DNA from: Ectothiorhodospiraceae bacterium
Lineage (GTDB): Bacteria; Pseudomonadota; Gammaproteobacteria; Thiohalomonadales; Thiohalomonadaceae
Direction: 5' to 3'
Length of the DNA stretch: 14,163 bases
NCBI GenBank assembly: GCA_007125455.1
Contig: SLDE01000007.1
Location: 1 to 14,163, forward strand
Numbering within the stretch: position 1 is the stretch's first letter; each line of letters opens with the position of its first letter. Below are positions 1-6,479 of the stretch, piece after piece. The position numbers and the translations under genes were made by a program. The notes under the pieces were generated by a model. The model was not told the origin of the DNA and ran no database searches. It saw only the letters and a list, made by a program, of their open reading frames with translations.

Positions 1-69
1 GCCTTGCAGCAGGAAGATAACACCGAGGTATTACGGCATAATCTACCCACCAGTGTGTACATGGGCTAA
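1..69 (+). CDS. Possible C-terminal tail of an upstream gene (partial)
   Basis: Reading frame 1 is open from the first base to a TAA at 67-69 and would encode the last 22 residues of a protein ending in LRHNLPTSVYMG. The piece is too short to recognise. A 22-codon open frame can arise by chance, so this is only a candidate for a gene entering from the left. If real, it converges on the large minus-strand gene ending at 232, with the cytochrome remnant between them. Confidence 0.3.
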   Translation, partial: ALQQEDNTEVLRHNLPTSVYMG

Positions 70-107
70 GTAGTTAAGGCCGCAGGAGAACAGCAAAGCG
101 CACACTG

Positions 108-196
108 GGCGCTGTTGTATGCCAACGCCGCAATGTCCTCATCGCTCAATGGGCTGTTGCGTGGCCCACGTGAATATCCGGGCGTGTCTTCACCAA
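108..196 (-). pseudogene. Decayed C-terminal fragment of a diheme cytochrome c
   Basis: Read on the minus strand, this stretch encodes LVKTRPDIHVGHATAH and then, after a one-base deletion near 150, LSDEDIAALAYNSA. The intact cytochrome at 12536-13234 ends with LETTRSDLLMEQATAH followed by LSDEDIAALAHYSALLE, so the two align throughout once the frameshift is allowed for. The Met expected to be a distal heme ligand in the intact protein (LLMEQ) is Val here, and no CxxCH motif lies nearby, so this cannot be a working cytochrome. Similarity fades left of 108 and right of about 196. It is best read as the relic of a second copy or of a related cytochrome gene. The fragment is short, but the shared LSDEDIAALA block is identical. 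Confidence 0.6.
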
Positions 197-231
197 CAAT
201 ACCGCTGCGGCCTATGCCCTGGCAGGGCGCA

Positions 232-3200
232 CTACTTCGCTTTAATGGTAGACAGGGGAAAGCGTTGCATGATCTCTTCGGCACTGATGGCCTTGGCAAA
301 CAAAAACCCCTGGCCGATTTGGCATCCCAACTCATGCAACACACTGCATTGCTCCTGGGTTTCGATCCCTTCGGCCACCACCGACAGATTAAGGGAGTCG
401 GCCATCGCCATAATCGTACGGGCAATGGCCTTATCGTCATTGCTCAGTGCCACCTCATTAACAAACACACGATCAATCTTTAGTTCGTCGATGGAGAAAC
501 GCCGTAGTTGGGCCAGGGAGGAGTAGCCTGTGCCAAAATCATCAATACTGACATGCAACCCCATATCCCTCAGCCTGTGCAGTACCTTTTGCGCCTGCTC
601 GGGATCGACCATTAGCGCGGTTTCCGTCAGCTCAACGACCAGTAGTTCTGGGGGCAGTTGGTATTTTTCCAGCAGATTATGGATGGATTGCGGAATGTCG
701 CAACGGCGAAACTGCTCCGCTGATACATTGATGGATACACGCGGTATCGAATATCCCTGCGCTAACCAGGCGGCCGCCTGACAACAGGCGGCATCGGCGA
801 CCCAATCACCAATGGTATCGATAAGGCCGGTTGTTTCTGCCAGCGGGATGAACTTGTCAGGCGGGATCAAACCCAGCTCCGGGTGACGCCAGCGCAATAA
901 GGCTTCGACACCCACCAGTTCTCCTCCCGCGAGCGCCAACTGCGGCTGATACATCAGGAACAGTTCATCATTATCGATTGCCTGGCGAAGACCATTGCCC
1001 AATTGCAGGCGCTCATCGGCGGATTTTTTAAGGTCATTGGTAAAGAAGTAGTGGGTACACTTACCCACATCCTTGGCCTTGTACATCGCCCCATCGGCGT
1101 GCTTAAGCAAGGTATCAGCATCCTCACCATCTTCAGGGAACAGGCTGATCCCAATGCTGGCACTGACATGGATAGCCTGCCCGGATAACGAGATGGGGCT
1201 TGCCAATGCGGTGGCGATACGCCCGGCGGTGATCTCCGCCTCCGCCGCGTTGGCACCTTCGAGCAACAGGGCAAACTCATCCCCACCAAAGCGCGCCACC
1301 GTATCGGCACCACGGACACACTCGCGCAAGCGGACAGCCACCTCCTTAAGCATCTCATCACCGGCCTGATGGCCAAGTGAGTCGTTGATCACCTTAAAGT
1401 TATCAAGGTCTACAAAGAAAACCGCGGCATGGGTGTCGGCCTGGCGTCGTGCCTTGATGACGGTCTGGCGCACCCGATCGAGAAACAGGCCGCGATTGGG
1501 AAGGGAGGTCAGCTCATCATGGGTGGCAAGGAACTCGATACGGCGCTGAGACTCTTTCACTGCAGTGATATCACTGAAGATCCCAACATAGTTGATAACC
1601 TTCCCGTCGGTGTCGTGCACCGTGTTCACGGTCAGCCACTCGGGATAGATCTCACCATTTTTGCGCTGATTATAGATCTCCCCTTGCCACCAGCCCTGAC
1701 TCTGCAGGGTATCCCACATATTCAGATAGAACTCATCATCATGTTGACCGGAGCTGAGGAGGGCCGGGGTTTGCCCGATCACCTCTGCCGCTTCATAACC
1801 GGTCACCTTGGTGAAGGCATCGTTCACCGTCAGGATCTTTTGTGACGTATCGGTGACAACAATCCCTTCACCGGCACGGTCAAAGACCCGCGCGGCCAGA
1901 CGCAGTTGTTCCTCGGCATGTTTACGCGGGGTAATGTCGATCGACTGGGTGCAGATACTCTGGATGACATCGTCCGCATCGAATAGCGGGAAACGCACCG
2001 ACATCAGATGATGCTCGCCGTCGGCAAAATCGATCACATCCTCCGACTCCACCGCGATGCACTTGTGCGCCGCGTCCAGATCCCGGCTGCGTAAGGCTTC
2101 GGATATTTTGCGCGGAAAGAGCTGTGCATCGGTCTTGCCAATCACATCCTCGCTATTGAGCGCAAAGACCTTCTCAAACTGCGCGTTAACAAACTCATAA
2201 CGACCGGCCAGATCCTTGAGGCTGATGATGGTGGTGGAGTTGCTCATGATGGCCATCAAACGCTGGCGACTCTCACGCACCTCGCGCTCCTGATTCATCT
2301 GTTCGGTTTGGTCCATCAAGGCGATGATGGCCCCCCGCGCGCCAGGCTGTATGGTCTGCTCATACGGTGCGATGTGTAGCAGGTAGTGGCGGTCGTTGGT
2401 ATAAACCGGCTCTTCTATGGTGATATTTTCTTCGATGGCCTGATGGACCCATGCGGAGAAGTCCTTCATACCCTTGGGTAGCCTCAGTGCCGGGATGCTC
2501 TGCCCTACCGACTTGCTCACCAGGGAGAAGATCTCCGCCGCCGGGCTGTTAAAACGCGCCAGCTCCAGTGCGGCATTACAGACCAACACCGGAAAGCCGA
2601 CGCTGTTCTGGATCTTCTCCAGATCATTCAATGTCTCGGCCAACTCAGAGGTTCTACTCTGCAATTCATCATTAACGGTGGTCAGCTCTTCATTGGTGGA
2701 TTGCAGCTCCTCATTGGAGGACTCCAGCTCTTCATTGGAGGACTGCAGCTCCTCATTGGCCGCCTGAACCTCCTCATTGAGCGCCTGCATTTCCTCGTTT
2801 GAGGTTTCAAGCTCCTCGATAACGGTTTGCAGACGTTCACGGGTAATGGTCAGTTCATCCTCCAGCGCCTTGATGTCCCGTACATCCTCCGCATCGTGGC
2901 CAGGCGCTGCAGAAGGTGTCATCGCCTGTGGCTCACTCACCGGCTCAAAACAGACCAAAAAGAAGGTGTTCGAGACGCCGGGCTCCAGCGGATGTACTAC
3001 CATGCGGGCCAGGATGGTCCCATCCGGGGTCTTTATCGGGTGGGGGCGCCCGTGGGCAGCATCGAGCTTGCGCTCCACCTGGTGTACCAACAATTGCAGG
3101 TCGGTACGAAACTCCGGCTTGATCAACTGCTGCAGATTGGTGCTGGGCTTGCCGGCACTGATACCCAGGTAGGCCGACACATCGCCGTGGATATGCTGGA

Positions 3201-4866
3201 TCTCATAGCTGGTATTGATCAGCACCGCAGGCGGGACATACTGTTTAATGGCCACGTCGAGCAGGCGCTGCTCACTGTCCGATGTGCGAGGGATCGCGGC
3301 ACTCTTGCCCGGCAGCTCAGGGAGGCGGAAGCTGGTGGACACCAGACGCCCCGCACCCGCCTGACGGCGGAACAGGTGGGCAGACTTATCGGCTGGGGAA
3401 AACAGGCTTTCCTGCTGAAAGATCCCTTCAGACTTGCCGAGAAAGAGCAGCCCTCCCGGCCTGAGCCCATAGTGAAATGTTGACATCACCTTGGCTTGCA
3501 GCTCGGCGTTGAGATAGATCAGTACATTTCGGCAACTGACCAGGTCAAGACGCAGGAAAGGGGGATCCTGGATAATATCCTGACGTGCCACCACCACCAT
3601 TTCACGCAGGGTGCGCGAGATCTCGAAATGATTGCCGGTGGTGCGGGTAAAATACCGACTCAGCAACTCCTCATCCATATCATTGAGCACGCCCTCGTTA
3701 TAGGAGCCACGCCGCGCAATGGCCAAGGCATTCATGTCGATATCGGTAGCAAAGATCTGGATACGATAATGCACCAGGTTGGGCCCCAATAATTCGGCAA
3801 GCAGGATGGCCATGGTGTAGGCCTCTTCGCCCGTCGCACACCCGGCCACCCATAGACGGATCTCATCACCGGGCTGCTTTTCCTGCAGCATGGCTTTTAA
3901 CGATGCTCGCAACACCTCAAAGGCCTCACGATCACGAAAAAACGCGGTCACCGAGATCAAGATATCCTTGCACAGCCTGTCCAATTCATCCGTATCGCTC
4001 TCGACCAACACCAGATAATCTTCCAGGGTGCTCACCCGGCGTGCCGCCAGACGTCGTTCGATGCGACGGATCACCGTGCCTTCTTTGTATCCGCCAAAAT
4101 CGATACGGGTATGCTGCTTCACCTTCATCAACAGCTTTTTCAGCGAGGTCGCTGCTGTGGTTGGCTTGGGAGTCAGTGACACGGCACCGTGGGTACGGGT
4201 GATCAGGGCGATCTCGGTGGCAATGGATTCGGGTGGCAAGATGGCGTCCACACAACCGGTATCGATCGCAGATTGGGGCATGCCGGAATATTTGGCCGTG
4301 CCCGGTTCCTGGGCAAAGGTAAATCCGCCCGCCGCCTTCACCTCACGGATCCCCGCCGCACCGTCCGAGCCGGTGCCGGAAAGGATCACGCCAATGGCAT
4401 CCTCGCCCTTGCCACTGGCAAGCGAGGCAAAGAAGGTATTCACCGAGGGGCGGGGCAAGGTTTCGCGCGGGCCTTCGATAAGCGAGAAGAGGCCCTCTTT
4501 CAACACCACATTATGACAGGAGGGCGTCACATAGATGGTGTCGGCCTGGGGGGTAGCTCCGTCCTCTATCTCCAAGACCGCCATGGCCGTCTCGCGCCCC
4601 AGCAACTGCACCATCATGCTGCGATGGGTAGGCGAAAGATGCTGGATCACCACATAGCTGGCACCCAGATCAGTGGGTAAGGCCGTGATGAGGTTGGTCA
4701 GCGCCTCAAGCCCGCCGGCAGAAGAGCCAATGCCGACAATATAGGGGCGCTTGCCTGTTGCCGCTATTGTCTCTACCTTGCCTGGCGCCTTGCCAGTTCG
4801 CTTCTTGCTTGGCGTGGACTTGCGCTCAACCGGCTTGGTATCTGCTGCGGCGCGTTGTGTTGTCAT
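232..4866 (-). CDS. CheB-CheR-PAS-GGDEF-EAL fusion signalling protein
   Basis: This 1544-residue cytoplasmic protein shows no convincing membrane segment. A CheB methylesterase domain lies at about 41-225, with the catalytic set S49 (GSSAGG), H76 (IQHLSP) and D168 (GTGSDGA). CheR methyltransferase follows at about 245-500, with SVTAFFRD, the SAM-binding AGCATGEEAYT at 341-351 and CRNVLIYL at 445-452. A PAS-like region (about 535-640) leads into a coiled coil (660-750) and three PAS domains (about 752-855, 868-978, 985-1102). GGDEF (1108-1275) keeps GGDEF at 1194-1198 and the inhibitory RxxD at 1185-1188. EAL (1283-1535) keeps E1321-A-L, N1380, E1412, D1442-D1443, K1463, E1499 and Q1519. All enzymatic sites look intact. 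By family it should remove or add methyl groups on receptor glutamates and make or degrade c-di-GMP. CheB lacks its usual receiver, so control probably comes through the PAS domains. The ATG is preceded by AGGGAG nine bases upstream. It is monocistronic in the window. Confidence 0.93.
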   Translation of the reverse strand: MTTQRAAADTKPVERKSTPSKKRTGKAPGKVETIAATGKRPYIVGIGSSAGGLEALTNLITALPTDLGASYVVIQHLSPTHRSMMVQLLGRETAMAVLEIEDGATPQADTIYVTPSCHNVVLKEGLFSLIEGPRETLPRPSVNTFFASLASGKGEDAIGVILSGTGSDGAAGIREVKAAGGFTFAQEPGTAKYSGMPQSAIDTGCVDAILPPESIATEIALITRTHGAVSLTPKPTTAATSLKKLLMKVKQHTRIDFGGYKEGTVIRRIERRLAARRVSTLEDYLVLVESDTDELDRLCKDILISVTAFFRDREAFEVLRASLKAMLQEKQPGDEIRLWVAGCATGEEAYTMAILLAELLGPNLVHYRIQIFATDIDMNALAIARRGSYNEGVLNDMDEELLSRYFTRTTGNHFEISRTLREMVVVARQDIIQDPPFLRLDLVSCRNVLIYLNAELQAKVMSTFHYGLRPGGLLFLGKSEGIFQQESLFSPADKSAHLFRRQAGAGRLVSTSFRLPELPGKSAAIPRTSDSEQRLLDVAIKQYVPPAVLINTSYEIQHIHGDVSAYLGISAGKPSTNLQQLIKPEFRTDLQLLVHQVERKLDAAHGRPHPIKTPDGTILARMVVHPLEPGVSNTFFLVCFEPVSEPQAMTPSAAPGHDAEDVRDIKALEDELTITRERLQTVIEELETSNEEMQALNEEVQAANEELQSSNEELESSNEELQSTNEELTTVNDELQSRTSELAETLNDLEKIQNSVGFPVLVCNAALELARFNSPAAEIFSLVSKSVGQSIPALRLPKGMKDFSAWVHQAIEENITIEEPVYTNDRHYLLHIAPYEQTIQPGARGAIIALMDQTEQMNQEREVRESRQRLMAIMSNSTTIISLKDLAGRYEFVNAQFEKVFALNSEDVIGKTDAQLFPRKISEALRSRDLDAAHKCIAVESEDVIDFADGEHHLMSVRFPLFDADDVIQSICTQSIDITPRKHAEEQLRLAARVFDRAGEGIVVTDTSQKILTVNDAFTKVTGYEAAEVIGQTPALLSSGQHDDEFYLNMWDTLQSQGWWQGEIYNQRKNGEIYPEWLTVNTVHDTDGKVINYVGIFSDITAVKESQRRIEFLATHDELTSLPNRGLFLDRVRQTVIKARRQADTHAAVFFVDLDNFKVINDSLGHQAGDEMLKEVAVRLRECVRGADTVARFGGDEFALLLEGANAAEAEITAGRIATALASPISLSGQAIHVSASIGISLFPEDGEDADTLLKHADGAMYKAKDVGKCTHYFFTNDLKKSADERLQLGNGLRQAIDNDELFLMYQPQLALAGGELVGVEALLRWRHPELGLIPPDKFIPLAETTGLIDTIGDWVADAACCQAAAWLAQGYSIPRVSINVSAEQFRRCDIPQSIHNLLEKYQLPPELLVVELTETALMVDPEQAQKVLHRLRDMGLHVSIDDFGTGYSSLAQLRRFSIDELKIDRVFVNEVALSNDDKAIARTIMAMADSLNLSVVAEGIETQEQCSVLHELGCQIGQGFLFAKAISAEEIMQRFPLSTIKAK
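2671..2817 (-). repeat. Seven tandem 21-bp units encoding a heptad coiled coil
   Basis: Inside the CheB-CheR fusion gene, residues 684-732 form seven consecutive heptads of pattern EE(L/M/V)xxxN, such as EELQSSN, EELESSN and EELQSTN. A DELQSRT unit continues the register. The DNA repeats with a 21-bp period, most clearly around 2690-2770, where units built on CTCCTCATTGGAGGA recur. Such linkers are common in CheB-CheR-PAS proteins and presumably carry signals between the receptor-modifying half and the PAS-GGDEF-EAL half. Near-identical units make copy-number change by slippage plausible. Confidence 0.85.
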
Positions 4867-5298
4867 TCAGCCGCGCTCCCTATCATCATGACCCTACGCT
4901 GAAATAAGAAACTCACCTATTACCCTCTAGCAGCTTGCTGCACCAGTTGCGTGCGAAATAAGAAAAAATGGTAACTGCTCGTCCCCTTTACCCCCTCTCC
5001 CCCATTGGGGAGAGGGGGCGAGTAGATACAGAAAAGGCTCACTTTGCCGCGATAATACGAAGCCGCCGAAGGGGGGGGAGAGCGGGATCTTGACGCAGTG
5101 ATACTCGGGACAAGCGAGCTGTTGCAGAAAGAAAAATACCGGGAGCAGCGCACACTCTATTGAACTTGGCATTTATCGTGCCAGCTGACTAGCATTTCAT
5201 ACCCCATGCGGCGTACGTATAATTTCGCCAATCCTACACACAATGCTGATGAATAGCCATGAAAGCCTCATGACATTTTGGAGGCAGAAAGCCCCCCG
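4867..5298. other. Non-coding region upstream of the CheB-CheR fusion
   Basis: About 430 bases without a convincing gene. It holds the fusion gene's ribosome binding site, a perfect GC-rich hairpin (4991-5018), a G-rich run near 5071-5083, a dyad TGGCA-N7-TGCCA at 5167-5183, and a TATAAT at 5218-5223 on the plus strand whose -35 partner is weak. Minus-strand open frames here translate low-complexity hairpin sequence and are not credible. No strong promoter for the fusion gene could be placed. The right edge abuts the inverted repeat of the MITE-like element. Confidence 0.5.
4991..5018. repeat. Perfect 12-bp stem GC-rich hairpin
   Basis: CCCCCTCTCCCC (4991-5002) is separated by CATT from its exact reverse complement (5007-5018). 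No T-tract follows on either strand, so it does not look like an intrinsic terminator. It lies about 125 bp upstream of the CheB-CheR fusion start and would sit in the leader if transcription begins further upstream. Palindromes of this C-rich type are often dispersed through proteobacterial genomes, so it may be a member of a genomic repeat family. Confidence 0.75.
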
Positions 5299-5334
5299 CG
5301 CTAGTGTAGTGTCACGAATAAACTGCACATGTCA

Positions 5335-5444
5335 GCGTGACAAGCAATCGTTGGCTGTATAGCGTGTTTAGCAGGTAATGGGCTGCCCTTGCCAAAAAGC
5401 ACGCATATACACGTCATACGGCAGCCAACGGTTGCTTGTCACGC
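5335..5444. repeat. Internal inverted repeat of the MITE-like element
   Basis: The left arm 5335-5360 (GCGTGACAAGCAATCGTTGG and onward) pairs with the right arm 5416-5444 with one mismatch and a two-base bulge, leaving a loop of about 55 bases. The arms are nearly as long as the outer terminal repeats, so the element could fold into nested stems as single-stranded DNA or RNA. Confidence 0.75.
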
Positions 5445-5478
5445 CCGGAGGGAGGCCCGTTGTGTTCCAATACGGCGC

Positions 5479-5504
5479 GGTGGATGCCATCCATGGCATC
5501 CACC
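5479..5504. repeat. Perfect 11-bp hairpin inside the MITE-like element
   Basis: GGTGGATGCCA (5479-5489), loop TCCA, then TGGCATCCACC (5494-5504) form an exact stem-loop. No T-run follows. It is a separate structure from the longer internal inverted repeat beside it. Confidence 0.8.
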
Positions 5505-5640
5505 CTTCGGGCCAGCCGGCGGATTGGGACAGTCCTTGTTAAGGGAATGGCCATTAACGGCGGACTGCGCCTTGTCTTGGAGCATTTGCGAGCCTCTGAC
5601 AGGCACACTTTATTCCTGACACTACACTAGCGTGGATACC

Positions 5641-5666
5641 GTTAAAATAACCCTGTTAATGCAGGG
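5641..5666 (-). terminator. Probable rho-independent terminator of the small membrane genes
   Basis: Read on the minus strand: CCCTG, a six-base loop, CAGGG, then TTATTTTAAC. The stem is short (5 bp) but GC-rich and directly followed by a T-rich tract, about 125 bases downstream of the stop of the 5793-6014 gene. Orientation and position suit termination of the two-gene minus-strand unit. Confidence 0.4.
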
Positions 5667-5792
5667 GGCTGCCGCGCAGAGCCGCCCTGCGCAAGATGGC
5701 TGCCAGGGCGTCCCTATCCCGACGGTGGGAGACACCCCGGCGCGAGGGGCAATATGGTCGAAACCGTATCGTCGAATGGGAGCGACGCCAGA

Positions 5793-6014
5793 CTAACGCC
5801 GCCTACTGGAGACCAGCAGCAGCGCACCACCCACCACGATCCCACCCACACCGGCCCAAATCGGCACATTCACCCTTTCACGCTCCTTTACCGACAGGTC
5901 GATGGGCCCCAAGGATACGTCATGGGTTTCCCTGGTGTAGGTAAACCCCCCATACGCCAAGCCCAGCACACCGGCCACGATCAGCACAACGCCTAAAATA
6001 TTAACTGCATTCAT
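5793..6014 (-). CDS. Small two-helix membrane protein of unknown function
   Basis: This 73-residue protein has two hydrophobic segments, residues about 5-25 (ILGVVLIVAGVLGLAYGG) and 51-68 (PIWAGVGGIVVGGALLLV). They flank a polar loop rich in charged residues (DLSVKERERV), and the protein ends in RRR. The two-span hairpin with a short hydrophilic middle suggests an inner-membrane protein. It resembles small uncharacterised proteins of environmental proteobacteria, perhaps of the DUF3185 type, but I cannot confirm the family. A GGAAG-like ribosome binding site precedes the ATG. The upstream gene on the same strand ends 30 bp away, so the two are probably cotranscribed. Function unknown. Confidence 0.7.
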   Translation of the reverse strand: MNAVNILGVVLIVAGVLGLAYGGFTYTRETHDVSLGPIDLSVKERERVNVPIWAGVGGIVVGGALLLVSSRRR

Positions 6015-6044
6015 CTTATCTTCCCTCTCAATAGGCCGGCATCG

Positions 6045-6191
6045 TTACAGACGACCACCTTGAATGACACGTATCAATATCACCACCACCGCAATAATCA
6101 GAAGAATATGAATAAACCCGCCCATGGTGTGTGAAGAGACAAGCCCCAACAACCACAAGACAAGCAGGACGATCGCAATAGTCTGTAGCAC
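6045..6191 (-). CDS. lmo0937-like (DUF5670-like) small membrane protein
   Basis: The product is a 48-residue, almost entirely hydrophobic protein with two membrane spans, LQTIAIVLLVLWLLGLVSS and IHILLIIAVVVILIRVI. They are joined by HTMGGF and followed by a short basic tail, QGGRL. The central GLVSS-TMGGFIH block is typical of the lmo0937 family of about 50-residue membrane proteins. An in-frame ATG at 6302 would add 37 atypical residues. I prefer the GTG at 6189-6191 because AAAGGA lies six bases upstream and the resulting length and MLQTIAIVLL start fit the family. The biochemical role is unknown; in some bacteria such proteins are linked to stress responses. It heads a likely two-gene unit with the 5793-6014 gene. 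Confidence 0.8.
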   Translation of the reverse strand: MLQTIAIVLLVLWLLGLVSSHTMGGFIHILLIIAVVVILIRVIQGGRL

Positions 6192-6479
6192 AGTTATTCC
6201 TTTCACCAAAATTGGGTAACGGTTCCTGATCGTGATCAGGTACAGCAAGCCCAGGCGCTGCCTGGCTTCATTGCAGTATAGGCGGGAATGTGGCGTTTGC
6301 ATGTCAAACCAAGCGCTGACGACCCCCCCTCCCTGATGAGCAGGATCACGCGGCTTGGTCTACAATTTGGGAGAGAGGTGTTCGTTGTATAGGTCATGTA
6401 GGACATGCTGTCTCATGCACACGGGGCAGCAATATAGTCAATAAACCGGTATCCCACAGGGAGCCATGGAGGCGACAAG
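6192..6479. promoter_or_regulatory. Divergent regulatory region with three dyads
   Basis: This 288-bp gap separates the minus-strand small membrane genes from the plus-strand kinase operon and must hold promoters for both. Three perfect dyads are visible: CCTGATC-GT-GATCAGG (6225-6240), CCAGGC-GCT-GCCTGG (6251-6265) and CATGT-AGG-ACATG (6395-6407). A TACAAT at 6361-6366 could be a plus-strand -10 but lacks a good -35. No consensus sigma-70 or sigma-54 promoter stands out. The kinase's ribosome binding site, GGAGG, lies seven bases before its ATG. Confidence 0.45.
6225..6240. promoter_or_regulatory. Palindromic operator candidate
   Basis: CCTGATC-GT-GATCAGG is a perfect 7-2-7 dyad lying 34-49 bases upstream of the GTG start of the lmo0937-like gene, a position where a repressor or activator could control that promoter. 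The regulator is unknown. Confidence 0.35.

Larger units (their letters stand above)
5299..5632. mobile_element. MITE-like element with 24-bp terminal inverted repeats
   Basis: The segment 5299-5322 (CGCTAGTGTAGTGTCACG then AATAAA) is the reverse complement of 5609-5632 with a single mismatch. The ends enclose about 334 bp with no credible gene, which fits a non-autonomous miniature inverted-repeat transposable element. Both ends carry CTAG, so a TA target duplication of the Tc1/IS630 kind (element core 5304-5627) is possible but unproven. The interior holds an imperfect inverted repeat (5335-5360 with 5416-5444) and a perfect hairpin (5479-5504). It sits in intergenic DNA between the CheB-CheR fusion and the small membrane genes. 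The mobilising transposase is not in this window. Confidence 0.75.

Noticed and set aside
66..440. A 124-residue minus-strand open frame as a complete gene
   Set aside because: Its first half is antiparallel noise within the EAL domain in another frame; only the last part matches a cytochrome tail, and that match needs a frameshift, so only the relic at 108-196 is kept.
2671..2817. Regular repeats as a possible CRISPR array
   Set aside because: The 21-bp units are contiguous, without spacers, and encode an in-frame heptad coiled coil inside a confident gene.
2827..3483. Plus-strand open frame of 218 residues
   Set aside because: It lies entirely opposite the CheR and PAS part of the fusion gene, has no recognisable motif, and mirrors its codon pattern, so it is an antisense shadow.
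4920..5172. Two overlapping minus-strand open frames rich in Pro, Ser and Gly
   Set aside because: They translate the GC-rich hairpin and G-run, have no good ribosome binding site and show no domain; they look like spurious frames over repeat DNA.
5167..5183. TGGCA-N7-TGCCA as a sigma-54 promoter
   Set aside because: The spacing and the missing TTGCA-type -12 element do not fit a sigma-54 site; it is noted only as a dyad.
5389..5630. Small open frames on both strands inside the MITE-like element
   Set aside because: They run through the internal hairpins and one of the terminal repeats and resemble no transposase or other known protein.
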